Origin: Antedon mediterranea
Taxonomy: Eukaryota > Echinodermata > Crinoidea > Comatulida > Antedonidae
Direction: 5' to 3'
NCBI RefSeq assembly: GCF_964355755.1
Contig: NC_092670.1
Coordinates: 16,119,201-16,183,200 of the forward strand
DNA: 64,000 nt
Shown here: piece by piece, positions 33,249-45,895 of the stretch
Layout: each line of letters begins with the position of its first letter
How positions within the stretch are numbered: position 1 is the first letter of the stretch
The notes under the pieces: generated by a model
Seen by the model: the letters and a program-made list of their open reading frames with translations, nothing else
What the model was told of the DNA's origin: nothing
Databases searched by the model: none
Made by a program: the position numbers and the translations under genes

Positions 33249-33460
33249 CCAAGTCCTCGACGAAATAAACTATCAATATAGCGTCCCCATGCGACTGGTT
33301 ATCCCCAGACACTCCATCTTATATTATTTGCAGTTTCACAACAAGGTTCTTGACGAAATGAACTATCAATATAGCGTTCCCATGCGACTGGTTTTCCCCA
33401 GACTCTCTCCGACATTTGCAGTCAAATCAAGTTCTTGGCGAAATCAATTCATAATCACAT
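33249..33460 (+). repeat. ~98-bp tandem duplication downstream of the Unc-4-like gene
   Basis: GACGAAAT(A/G)AACTATCAATA then TAGCGT(C/T)CCCATGCGACTGG occurs twice about 98 bp apart, followed by a partial third unit (TTCTTGGCGAAATCAATT). The open frame across it is a by-product. Confidence 0.85.
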
Positions 33461-34053
33461 GCAATTGAACAATTCCAATATCAATTTAATGTATATATTT
33501 ATGAAAGTGTTATCAGTTCTCGCTAATTCTTGACACGATATACCCTCCAGCTATTTTCTCTTAAAACATTCATTTTCTTAAATCGTCTACGCTATTTACT
33601 TAATCGGATGATGAATGGGTAAGCCTAAGATAGTCGGATCAACGCGATGCGATATTTAATTTCACGGGACAGAAGCCTTCAAAAGCCGTCTAGAAAATTA
33701 TCAAATGAATATTACATGGGGGCCTGCGATGGATGACAGTCGATTTAATTACAATATCACGTGACATGTTTCACACAGTTTGAATTTTTGAGAGACATGA
33801 AGAGCCATTGTATAATGATTGTCTGCCTGTCAAACTATTCGGATTTTGTATCGATTAAAAGCCCAGGATGCGTGAAGCATATTTTCATGTTTATTGTACG
33901 TTATGATTTACAAACAAGAAAAGTAAATAATTATATATAGTTGATGATTTTCATGCTTTTATTGTTTATAACATTCTTCAGTTAGTTCCCTTACCTCCCT
34001 CTAATCACAAATATCGCCACCGAAACAGGCCTACAATATCTAACGCGTTTTAA

Positions 34054-34118
34054 AACCATTACCGATGCGTTTAGTGTAAACGCATTTAAAACTTCGTTTA
34101 AACGCATTGGTAATGGTT
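34054..34118. repeat. 20-bp inverted repeat (19/20 match)
   Basis: Arms 34054-34073 and 34099-34118 are separated by 25 nt and could form a hairpin. No terminator or RNA gene context was recognised. Confidence 0.75.
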
Positions 34119-34989
34119 GGCCTTGTAACTGATGACTTAATAATTCTCTCCAATAATAATTAAAAACAACAATTTAGACATTGATCGATAACCAATCTAA
34201 AATTTACGTTGTTTGTTCTTTCAAATTATTAAAATTATTAAAATTGCAATAGATTAAAAAAATAAAGAAATTCAATGAATGTACAAATGAACAAATATAT
34301 AAAAAAATAATCTCAATCGTTATTATAATAATTGGTTTGCGAATGTTATTAGAAAACGAAAGAGAATATTTTGAGACTAACGCAATTATGTTATAAAAGC
34401 TTCTAAGACTTAATACGATTACATATTTTAATGAAATTCATTAAAAACTATTTTGATAAGATTTGTTCCAGTATGGTTAAAACATGACGCTGTTGGTTCA
34501 TGTTTCTTTGTTTTAATAATTGCATTATCACTAAGTTCACATTATCGACATTGCTGCACGTCTTTTCACAACCTAATCCTTCTGTCTGTCTTACATATCC
34601 TTCAGTCTATTTCGGACTTAATGCTCCAAGATGAAACTAAGAAAAATAATACACAATACTAAAGTTAGATCGAAGGTCAGATTTATCATTTCTTAGAAAA
34701 CAAATCATCTTTATACTTTGACAATGAAAACTGAAATTCTCATTTTGCTAATGTGGCTTATATAATATTTACTTCAGTAACATCATTTATTACTGCAGTA
34801 ATCGATTCTTGGAGCAATCTGTACTGTAGTAATCATCAAGAACCGGCTGATCCAAGATTGGTCGATATGTTTCGTTGACATTACTGTGCTAATGGAATAC
34901 ACTCATGTAACTTTCTGTTTGCGTCAGTTGCTGTAGAAAACTTATTGCGTATACACCGCTGTGATGGCGCTAGTTACTCTTCATATGGC

Positions 34990-35054
34990 TCTGTTCGTTA
35001 TGCATCGTTAATTAATGGTTACGCGTAATAAATCAATCATGCATAACGAACAGA
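34990..35054. repeat. 16-bp perfect inverted repeat
   Basis: TCTGTTCGTTATGCAT (34990-35005) pairs with ATGCATAACGAACAGA (35039-35054) across a 33-nt spacer. It could be a tiny foldback remnant. Confidence 0.8.
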
Positions 35055-36652
35055 TACGGTATAGATGTGATTCCAATTGTTTATTGCGCGTACCGGTTGA
35101 TCGGCGTATGTAACAGACCATCGTTGTAAATAAACTTGCTATTATACTTATTTACTTGTGATTTATTTATTTGTACAGTACTTGACGTGAGAATACTTTA
35201 AACTAAAAAATAAATAAAGTAAACCTATCCACGGTGTGAAAGATTGATCGATATTTTCCAATTCTAGTTGAGTGACACAGCATAATATATTCTGCAGTGT
35301 GTTATCATTAAAAAACACATAATTCAGTAAATGTAACTCAATTATTTTTGAATTATGCTGTAGTTTTTTTAGAAATACTAAATGAATATTTTAAAACTAG
35401 TCTTGGGCATTTAGTTCTTAGGATGGCCGCAGGCACGAATACTTAATACAATGTACGGTACCAACATTATAAAAGAGAGGTGTTATTGAGCATAAGACTT
35501 ATTACTAGGATACACATGTCCATACTCATTAGTTAAAGTCAATTTATGGCACTATTTATTCAAATTAGAACGTTGGTAAATCGGTTAATGAAAAAGTAAA
35601 TTAATGGATTCGTTTGTAAATAGAAAAAACTGTTAACCTGGATGACACTTTATAATAAGTGTTTTCTTTTTGTTATCTAAAACAGTTACATTACATTTCA
35701 AGGTAGAGTCATCAGTTAATAAACCTATTTGTTGCTACTTCATAAATTCATACTTTTTATGGCTGTGTATTGTCTCTTTGTTTGGTATCTGATGTGTAGA
35801 TTTCAAAGTTTCCGGGTTCTTTAAAAACGAATCTTTAAAAATGGTTCAAATAATAAGGATCCGTATTAGTTAATAAATTAGAAAGTTGGTAAACGGCTAT
35901 ACGGTTTACCAAACTCCTTGATAACACTTTAGTAGCGCGAGCCTTCAAAAAACTGATACGAATGTTATGCGCGCGTAAACTTCACGTGGTGGCGGAATGT
36001 GTGCATGTGATGTTCCTAACTTTAATTAATTGTAATTAATTGTTTGTTAGATAATACAGTATAAAATTTACCTATATATTTACTTTTGTCGCGCGCGCGT
36101 GTTCAAAACATGATAAAAGTATGTACGCGCGGAAACTTGCTGGCTCTTTCGTGATGGTGTGTCAGTGACGAAATGTCTGTATCTTGTGATTATCTACTAA
36201 TAAATGATGTATTTCGTTTAATGCATATAGAATACCCTATACTATATTTAATAATTCCGTTCACTTGTCGTATGATATATTAGACTTCTTATTATTCAAT
36301 ATTGTGAAGATGATTGTATTTCTGTCATATTTTTACCATTTATCTTTATGTCAAAATATACCGATTAAGCTCCCATTGCAAGATTCTGCTCTAAATTTAG
36401 AAAATGTAGATTTTTTTTTGACAATTGTATTTTTTTAATCTAATTTTATCTAACTTGTTTAAGAATGTGTTAAAGTATGGAATAAAAGGATTGTTTAAAC
36501 TAGATAGATGTGATAGCTTTTTTAATACCAACCTTTTAAAGGGACTCGACAGCACATTTTTAGGCACAAAATTCGTTACCGTTTTTGTGTTTTTTTTTTG
36601 TGATGTCACAGCAGACCATACCGGTACACTACTGTAAACATCAACCTATTAA

Positions 36653-36771
36653 ACCTCTGTCTACACTACCAAACTAGTTTGACAAAAAAGTGTGATGTGC
36701 CCAAATATGGTAGTAAAAGACATCATCATGTCCATATATGGTAACATCACATTTTGATAGTGTAGACAGCC
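36653..36771. mobile_element. MITE family A, copy 2
   Basis: Termini ACCTCTGTCTACACTACCAA and GATAGTGTAGACAGCC; interior GTGTGATGTGCCCAAATATG and GACATCATCATGTCC. TTAA flanks both sides. Confidence 0.85.
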
Positions 36772-38440
36772 TTAAACAGTAGAACAAAGTCAAACTAAGC
36801 TTGATATTGATTACTGGTTACCTTAATTTGAGTTGTGACCCACCACATACTACTTTCAGAATTATTTACCTTCAGATTTTACCCTATATTTTTCTAGTTG
36901 TAACTGAGAAATGCGTGCACATCCTAAATGCCGATTTTTTACATTTTCGTTCTTGCCAATAAAGACGAAAGTGAATGTTGGTTATTTTGGATTAAAAGCT
37001 TTATTCGTCCAATTATGAATTTTATTTGTTGAAAGACCTTGTAACGATTTAAAAAACTAGCAATTTCCTTTGTTAAGTGCAACTTAGCAGATTATAACTA
37101 ATTAACAATATGACCTAATGCCTATAATAACAGATCATAACATTTAAAATAGTGTAGACCACCACAATTTTTCAGAGATTCACACTTTACATGTTGTGTA
37201 CAAATACATCATCAATATATCTGTTTCTTAATTATTTAATTCATTGGAGTAAGAGCAGTTTTCTGTTTGGGCTCATGCCTACTTGCTCCTGGCAAGATGA
37301 AATGTAAAACGTACTTTTAAGAACTTTTACCGAATAAATATTATTATTATCATTATTATTGAAACCAAATTAATATTTATTTTGTGTACCCTATAATTTA
37401 TAGAAAGTTTAGCTACCGTTGTACTACAATTTTTCAGTTAGGCCTACAGGGTGTACGTCATAAAATGATAATGCACGCATGCGCACCTTGCAGGCGCTTG
37501 TTCAAACGATGATGATAGACTAAATGTACGCGGATTTAAACTTTGCCTTGTGCCTCGTATTGTCACTGAAAACTATTCCAAGCGGAACATTTCTTATTCA
37601 GTTTTATTTGTATCATTTTTGTAAACGACAGGAAGTAATTACGTCAGTTGGTAATTATACCGGTTGAACAGGTTAACGCGCGCGTAACTGATAATTCGTT
37701 GACAATTTAGCATTTGAGTGTTCTGATTGGTTTAAATATCCATTAGATTTGTTTGTTTTCTAAATGTGTGAAATGGTGCCATTAATACTGTAATACACTC
37801 GGCAATTTAGAAATTAGCGTTTGCTAAATAACCACTCATTAAATAATGCAAAATGATTAGCGCTTCTACCATATTGTAGCGAGTTGAATTAGCTTAAGCT
37901 GTAATCGGCGACAATATCGTCACACCAATAGTAATCGGGTGTCTTTAAGTAGGCCTAACACAGCTGCGAACAGTTGTTCAAGACGCAGTTAGACCTGGTC
38001 TTTCCCCGGGGAGTTTCAAGACTCTCGCGTCGTATGGGAGGCCTGAGAGAGGCTCACACATAAGGCTTTAGATGATCCGCTATCTAGTGAAAATGGTGTT
38101 GTTATTGCTAACAGGCATCTATTTCTTGTATTAAATGTACGTGTTATATAGATACCATATAGCGAAAATGGATGTTGTAGGCTATGAATTGCTCGTAAAG
38201 GAAGACTTTTCCTCTCAACGAATCGTTCCGGTCAGAAAACAAATTGACTTGAATATTGTACGCTTGAGATTTCTTAAACTAATATCAACTCAACAAACAA
38301 ACAAATGGGAAACGGTTGTTGTCTGAAAAATATTAAGCTTAACAGTGTAATTATGTCACAATGTGTACTGTTTTTGATAAAACATAATTGCAGAGGCTGC
38401 CATCTTTCTTGAAATGGTTGTTACGTCCGAGTACCGTTAC

Positions 38441-38646
38441 CAGTGGCGTAACGGCTATGAGCGTTCATTGGCTAAACCCAGGGGCCCGGAGCTTATGAGG
38501 CCCCATGAGCAGTGCCCAGAGGAAAAAAGCAGGCATTTACTCGTGCCGAAAAGGCTTAAAAACGCCCGAGGCCTCCAGCGTTGGAACTTGGAGGGCCACT
38601 TAGGTTTCTTAAACCAGGGGTCTCAGGCCTCTGCGTTACGCCACTG
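38441..38646. mobile_element. hAT-type MITE with perfect 8-bp target duplication
   Basis: A 206-bp element with 13-bp inverted termini CAGTGGCGTAACG / CGTTACGCCACTG, flanked by ACCGTTAC at 38433-38440 and 38647-38654. An 8-bp duplication and CAG...CTG ends are typical of hAT transposons. It is much more GC-rich than its surroundings and non-coding; the open frame through it is incidental. Confidence 0.92.
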
Positions 38647-39170
38647 ACCGTTACGTTAAACGTACGACGTAGAACATACGTATCGATACCTTAACTGAAA
38701 AAAACACCAATCCAATGTCACCTTAATTGCATATACGCAGTGATAACCCAACATTTATGACTTACGAAGCTTCCTCGTGAACCCTGGTCAGCAATGACGA
38801 TATTAAAACAATTGAATTAACAGTATATACTTAATATATTTTCGTGTCGCTTCATTGAATTATTATTATTAATTATAAGCGTGAAAAGCATTTACCATGT
38901 GTCTAATCTAGCTCCGCAATCATGTTTATTGATACCATTACTCTGAAGACTATTACACCTTGTTTATTAATGAAACATTGTATCAAAAACGTGCACACAC
39001 CATTGACGTTTTATGCGTTTTCCATGTGTTAGTAAGATTATTAATAAAACAATTGTTATTGATTACTTTAGAGTGACAGATTTGATTGGGAATTGGTAAT
39101 CGATATAACAGTCAATGACAGGACGTACAATATAAACCGGACCATGACAAAGCGCCACACGAGAGGACGT

Positions 39171-39285
39171 CTTGAAGCTGACGTCCTGGAAGCCTTGAAG
39201 CTGACGTCCTGGGAGCCTTGTAGCTGACGTCCTGGACGTCTTGAAGCTGACGTCCTGGACGTCTTGAAGCTGACGTCCTGGACGT
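39171..39285. repeat. 23-bp minisatellite, 5 copies
   Basis: Units CTTGAAGCTGACGTCCTGG plus AAGC, GAGC or ACGT, repeated five times exactly (39171, 39194, 39217, 39240, 39263). Units contain the palindrome GACGTC, and later units have it twice in near succession. Confidence 0.95.
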
Positions 39286-39617
39286 CGTAGAGTTACATCC
39301 GGGTATTATACGTACCTGGATGCGATCCGCCATTGTTGCAGGTAACTTTACATCTCACATTGTTACTGTCGTATATTTAATAAATTCAAAGACAAATTAC
39401 TGAAAATAATGACAATGCTGTGGGTATCAGTGGCTGGATCTCAATGGAGATTACAAAATAAAATAAGCAAAAAGCTAAATCAAAACGATAAAGTAAAATA
39501 GCCATAAAAAGTAGCAGAGCATTCGAGCAAGTGAGAGTACTTAGAAAAAATAGATAGTATTAAGCAGACAAGCGCTGCCTGAGTGGACTGGAATAAAGGA
39601 AATATAAACATATATTT

Positions 39618-39640
39618 AATATATATATATATATATAATA
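39618..39640. repeat. (TA)n microsatellite
   Basis: A short AT dinucleotide run in the homeobox intergenic spacer. Confidence 0.8.
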
Positions 39641-40084
39641 TACTAATAATTAATCCAAAGGTAGCTGATATTATAGGTGTACTTCTTCGTGTCAACAGTA
39701 CACTCGACGGGTTAATAATATTTTACTGCTAATTTCAACTAAATATGTTTAAACACTCAGAATTATTTGATACCTTTTTATAGTTCAAAATACTTTTTCC
39801 TAAATAATAACCGTGAAACAGTTATTAAAGATAATGAATGAGAGGTTGTCATTTCAATTTAAAAGTTGGTCGCGTGGAACCCGAAAGACACGCGACGTTA
39901 TCAGTGATTGTCTATGGAAAGCCAAACATCACTTGCATTTCTCCATTTGGCGTGTCGTACTTAATAGGTACGGTCGTTTATAACGCAAGAAGTTTTCAAG
40001 TTGTAATATTTCATTCACATGGATACTATAGACTTTCTATGTCGGTTATTACAATATAGTTAACACTGTAGTAACATAGACTTA

Positions 40085-40216
40085 AGCTCTGTCTACACTA
40101 TCAAACTAGAAAAAGTGTGATGTGCCCAAATATGTTAGTGATATGACATCATCATATCCATAAATGAGCACATCACATGTGTTTGCCACATAAAGTTTGA
40201 TAGTGTAGACAGAGCT
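40085..40216. mobile_element. MITE family A, copy 3 (intact termini, TTA target duplication)
   Basis: Starts AGCTCTGTCTACACTATCAA and ends TTTGATAGTGTAGACAGAGCT. It is flanked by TTA at 40082-40084 and 40217-40219, the 3-bp duplication typical of PIF/Harbinger elements. Confidence 0.9.
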
Positions 40217-41290
40217 TTATATCGATATTGCTGGAAACAATTACACACACACAAATATAGTGTAAACATCCATTTAGGCTCTGCAGTTTGACCCATTATA
40301 AATTTATATCGTGTCTGCAAACTACAAAATAATATTTTATAGATAAAAACAATTACCAACCAAAGTAGAACACATATTATTGATTAAATTGTATCAAAAT
40401 CCGCTGAAATAGATTTAATTTCATAAATAACTTTGATAATGGACTAAGGGATAATTAATGAAATATCGATTAAATTAATCGATTAAATGAGGTGTGGTCG
40501 CTCAAGGCTATTATTCAATATTCCATCACGCTTGGCATGCACGGCACGGATGACATCACTCTTTTTTCGGTTGATCCTTCACTATATCTGCACATTAGGA
40601 AATTAATTTACAAAAAGCTGATACTAAACTCTTCAATTATTCAAAATCAATTCGTTGTGTTGTTTTGTTTGTGTCCCGAGACATGCAGACTATACCGTAT
40701 TAATATTGTTGGCCTAGTCGGCCGGTCGCCTGTTCTCTGATCGGGAAAGACCAACGAAAAAAATAACCACTTTATACGACTTGTATTTGGTCCTCCCTGA
40801 AGACTAGCGCCAACTATTGTGTGCGTATTCCCTGGCGATCGTCTTCTATCAATTTGATAGCGTGTAAAAGGGCGAACATTCAACTAATAATGATACAAAT
40901 TCACTTAGCCGGTTTATGTTGATTTATACGCGTAGGACACTATCAGTGATATTACCAGGGCGTCGCCAGCCCGCCCGTTCGCAAAGTACACTTGATCCCG
41001 GCGCTTGCTGCGATACAATCACAACGTAAATAACCACTTATTGGAATCAATCGTGTTTACATAACCAATAGTTGGCTTAAGTTTAAAACGAATGTTGTAA
41101 ATTTTGAAATAATATTAACATTAGCATGTAAGAGAGCGTTGACATGTAGTGTTTGTGACAAAAATCAGCAAATTAAATTTTATTAGGAAAAGAGTGACGA
41201 AAAAGTAATTATTCTGCCAGATTTTAAAGACATTTATCGCGAAAATATTATAAGACTGTGACAATGTTTACGTAATCTGCTTAAAATTGG

Positions 41291-41437
41291 TTTCCATTCT
41301 TGGACGCAACGCAACGACGTAGTAACTGCACAAGTGAGTTGACCAATGAAAAGAGACAGTTCAGATGATCCATGGCGTCGTGATTGGACGAAATAATTTA
41401 TGGTGCGCTTACGTCATTGTGTTGCGTCCAAGCCTAT
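41291..41437. mobile_element. MITE family C, copy 4 (diverged)
   Basis: Inverted ends CTTGGACGCAACGCAACGAC and GTCATTGTGTTGCGTCCAAG; the interior GAGTTGACCAATGA resembles the GATTGGTCAACTTAC block of the other copies in reverse. It may be a related subfamily. Confidence 0.55.
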
Positions 41438-42004
41438 TTTAATTTTATCGCGATAATTAAATACTGCCAAAAGGAATATACAGTTGAGATGATTTCGAAT
41501 AACAAAATGGAAGGCTTCGCATTGAGGTGTTTGTCTTTTGTTATTTAATCTCAAAATTGAATTTCCATTATTCAGCTATCTGTCTCATTATGACGTGTTG
41601 TCGAGGATTTTCTCGAGAAGAATTGGTTGCCTTTGGTGGTGCGAGCATAGATAACGATCATATTTCATTGCGAGTTTGTTCATAGACCTATATCATCGCT
41701 TTCATACGCCCTTAGACTTTTAAATATGTTAAAACTGAATATTTATCCGTTGCATTTTAAAATAAATTTTTCAAAGAAAGGTCCATATATCATTCCAGTT
41801 TAATCCAGTCTGCAAAAATAAATTAAATAATTGTCGCCCACTCTACTGAAGCTGATTGTCCATTTATCTCCATCGGAGATGTGTTATACCCATATCGGCG
41901 CCGGAACGTTTTAATGCATATTCGCAATAAAACTCTTTATAGAACCGATACAAAACTATTAAGTGAATTTGTTATCTTAACGTTATGTATTTGTATTTTC
42001 TTAT

Positions 42005-42228
42005 AGTTCTGTATACACTATCAAACTATAGTTTGACAAAAATGTGTGATATGCTAAATATGGTAGTGATATGCCTAAATATGGTAGTGATATGCCTAAA
42101 TATGGTAGTGATATGCCTAATTATGGTAGTGATATGCCTAATTATGGTAGTGATATGACATCATCATGTCCACATATGGGCATATCACATTTTTTTATCA
42201 CATAAAGTTGGATAGTGCAGACAGAGCT
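42005..42228. mobile_element. MITE family A, copy 4, with internal 21-bp tandem repeat
   Basis: Family A termini (AGTTCTGTATACACTATCAA ... GATAGTGCAGACAGAGCT). Between them, 42048-42151 holds five tandem units of about 21 bp, GATATGCCTAAATATGGTAGT and variants, an expansion of a motif present once in other copies. Confidence 0.85.
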
Positions 42229-43227
42229 TTATATGATGTATGCTTAAACCATGGAGGTATAAAAAAGACTCCATGCTTAAACAAAAGAATAGTGCGTGAA
42301 TTTTTTTCAGAGTAAGTTTTAGGTTGTACGATATAATTATACAAAGTATCTATTAATTAGACACAGCACAACGCACACTCGCTCACTCAGTATAGGTTAG
42401 TGCGTCGCAGGTCATTAGAAGTATAGGTCGAAGAAATACGTCATACAAAATACGTAGACGTCGAGCGTTTCGATAGAAACCACTTGTGCGGGATTGCGGC
42501 ACGTGTACGAACTTATAATTGTGTTCAGTGTTATTTTCCAAAAGCATAAGATTAAACTGTAATTAAATATGTGTATCATAGTCAAATTCTGTTGTTACCT
42601 AAAGCTATTGAGTGCATTTAAGCAAAATGTGTATGTTAGCTCAACGCCTATTTGACCCAAACGCATTTTCAACCATTGTCCGAACAGCAACGTGCATATT
42701 ATTTTTAAAAGTCTATAGAACCGTACTGTATGTCATCCTGTTAGAAGTCAGTGTGCTTTTAAAAAAAACACAAGTGCAAATAAGTATCAATAAGGAAGGC
42801 GTTAGCCTTGGTAGTATTGTGATTAATGATATTGGATCTATACGATGTTTACGCTTAATTCGTCAGTTAATTTAATTGAACATGCACGAATATACCCAGG
42901 AGGATGTATTATGGATATAGCTACAAACATCTCGTTAACCAACTAAAACACCGTATATATGATACGCGTGAAATAGATTAATTTTTCAAATTAAACAGTG
43001 TTGAAAAAGCAGTTACCGTAATTGTAGCAAAATAGCCTAAAAGTACATTGAAAAAAATAATGTAACGATTACAAGAGAAAGTGTTAACAATATATTTATT
43101 CATGAGTAACGAATTTGAACGATATCATCATGACATGTTTAATTATCATTGTCGTCGTGACTGTCATTCAATTCAGCTTTTATTTTCTTGGTTTTTCAAG
43201 ATACTGTTTAAATGTAATGTATTCTTA

Positions 43228-43388
43228 AGCTCTGTCTACACTATCAAACTTTTATGTGACAAAAACTGTGATGTGCCCATATATGGTGATGTCATATCAC
43301 TACCATAATTGGGCATATCACTAAAATATTTTTTTTCACATCACACTTTTGTTTGTCGTCAAACTAGTTTGATAGCATAGGCAGAGCT
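43228..43388. mobile_element. MITE family A, copy 5 (TTA target duplication)
   Basis: Termini AGCTCTGTCTACACTATCAA and GTTTGATAGCATAGGCAGAGCT-like; TTA at 43225-43227 and 43389-43391. The interior has GTGATGTGCCCATATATG and CACATCACAC. Confidence 0.88.
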
Positions 43389-44729
43389 TTAGACATCATC
43401 TATTTAAATATTATATTTTATATCTGTTTTTGCAAAAAAAATCTAATAAAATATAAAACAATTCTATTAAAGTATGATTTAAAAAAATACTGTATGTACA
43501 CAAATAGTAAGACACTGTTTAAAAAAAAAATTCTGACATCTGTGTTGAAAAAGCTGATTTACAGAAAACAATAAAAATGGATATATCTGGGGGTTTTTTT
43601 TGCATCTTAACTCCTCAAGTTACATTTAAAAAAATTAATTATAACATTTTATCATTGTCTGAACTTTTGACACCAAGAAATGCAAATATTACCTAACAAG
43701 AAAAGAAAAACAAAATTGAATTTCGCTGTGACGCACCCCAACGCTATCATGATTATACAATTCAATTAGAAGAAAGTGATATATCAGGGTATATGGTAAT
43801 TTTGCAAAAAAAATACCATTTAGAAATTGTTGAACATTATCTCCCTTCGTTCATCAGAGGAAACGTGTAACCATTGTTTGTATTAATAAATCCATTTATC
43901 ATAGGCTGACAGGCAATTGGGACGGTTTCAAACAATTAGCGGTTTCTATACATGGTTATACAATCTCTATGGACAAGTATGGGGTGCCGAACTGGTTATA
44001 AACAAGGCCAGTGTATCATCACCGTCCAATATTCGCGGGTAAACTATCAAAATGACGATGGAAGAGTTAGCATTCAAGGATGTTTATATAAATTATGTTT
44101 TTGTCATATTTTTGTATCTGCATTAATATCAGAATTTTAATTCAATTTTCTTTTGTAAACAAGTCAAACAATTCATATACAGATACGGCGGCCATTTTGC
44201 GCTGTTCCTCCCATGGAAATCTCTTCGTTGTCACCTAGTTGTCCGTCTAATTCTTACAGTATTTAATTTAATTTATATTTACATTTTATCATCATTATTT
44301 GAATTGTATTTGAACTTGTAATCTGTATTTAATTTAAAATCTGAAAGAAATACATTTTGATTTAAATTTGAGTATATCTCAAATTATACTGGAACGTGAA
44401 GTGGAAAAATAAAATACAAAATTTCTCTATGTTGGACGTCAATATGTCGTCTTCTTAACGCAGTTTGTAATATTATCATTCATCGCTGATTTAATTATTA
44501 TATTAACTGTTTGTAACGACTATTATCTGTATCGTCAGTAGCCCTTATTTCGATATTATTTACACCATATATGGTAAATCTGATTGTTGGCGGATGAAGA
44601 AACATATTAATTTAAGAATAGCATTATTTGTAAAATTATTGCAATACAGTTCATAAAAATCGTAATAGACGTACATCGCGCCCTCTATAACGTCACCGTC
44701 ACCACTCGGACGCGTTCGTTCAAAACGTA

Positions 44730-44871
44730 AGCCTTGTCTACACTATAAACTTTATGTGACAAAAAAATGTGATGTGCCCATATATCAACATGATGATGTC
44801 ATATCACTACCATATTTGGGCCTATCACTTCCATATTTGGGCACATCACACTTTTTTTTATGGACAGAGCT
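44730..44871. mobile_element. MITE family A, copy 6
   Basis: Left end AGCCTTGTCTACACTATAAA and right end TATGGACAGAGCT followed by TTA. The interior GTGATGTGCCCATATAT and GGGCACATCACAC matches the family. Confidence 0.8.
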
Positions 44872-45860
44872 TTAAACCGTCTTATCATGCATTGGCATTA
44901 GTGTTACATCTCTGTACAAGTAAGCGCGTACGTACCCAGACTTGATAAAAAAAAAATGTTATGGAAACAAAACACTCTGTAAAATTAATTCCGTTAGTAG
45001 TTTGATTTCAATTCCTGCACCAAATCATCAAAGCCTTATTTAGCTAATAGAATTTGTAGATTGCAAAAGTAATTAATATCAACTCATATGGCTCAGAATA
45101 AGACGTAGCAACAAAATCAACTTACATTATGACTATGTTGTTTGCCTTTTATAAGAAAATTGAAATGTGTAATTTCACTTTTCTCTGGCACGCAGCTGAA
45201 ACAAAAAGGTATAGTGATAAATTCATTACACTGATGGTGAGTTCGAGTAGTAGCTAATGTAATTGGCCTGCAACAGCAATATTTCATCACGTTATTAACT
45301 AGATTACCTTAATTCAATAACTAACAAATTATACAGCCAATCATTTGGCTTAATAGCAGTAGCTAATTCGGATTCACTTAAGAGCTGGTGGCTCAGGGTC
45401 GGCTAAACCCCTACCAAGGGTCGATACAAGCCTATAGTAGCCTGCTTGTGCCGCCACCGAAAGCCACTTGGATCCCCCTTCAATGTCAGAAAAATGGAAA
45501 TGTTAATCTATCAGATGATATCACAACTGGCATAATAGGCCTAACTGTACCATGGGAATGTCTATAGATGTTTTTATTTGTTGATGTCTGTTGTACATTT
45601 AAATAATTAACATTTGTCTAATTAATGATAATCTCTACACGCGGACTTAATTGACAATGAAATCAAAATCATTTTCATACTAATTATAGGCATTATCCAT
45701 CAACGGCAAATCAGACAATCGATGGACAATATAAAAGTAGGAGTACATTCATAAACAATAAAGTTATGAATTATTATTTATATATATAATAGTATGGACA
45801 TTTGTAAACATTCGGCGTATTCACATTCCCGTCCTCAATTGGATTAGTAAAGGCATAGAG

Positions 45861-45864
<4 letters not shown>

Positions 45865-45892
<28 letters not shown>
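45865..45892. repeat. (TA)n microsatellite
   Basis: An uninterrupted TA dinucleotide run of about 28 bp. Confidence 0.9.

Positions 45893-45895
<3 letters not shown>

Noticed and set aside
38414-38647. 77-residue + strand frame
   Set aside because: Coincides with the hAT-type MITE including both termini, with no protein similarity.
45384-45480. GC-rich patch with GGTGGCTCAG and GGGTCGATAC, resembling A and B boxes
   Set aside because: The B-box match is poor, no cloverleaf can be drawn, and no second copy was seen; too weak to call a SINE or tRNA.
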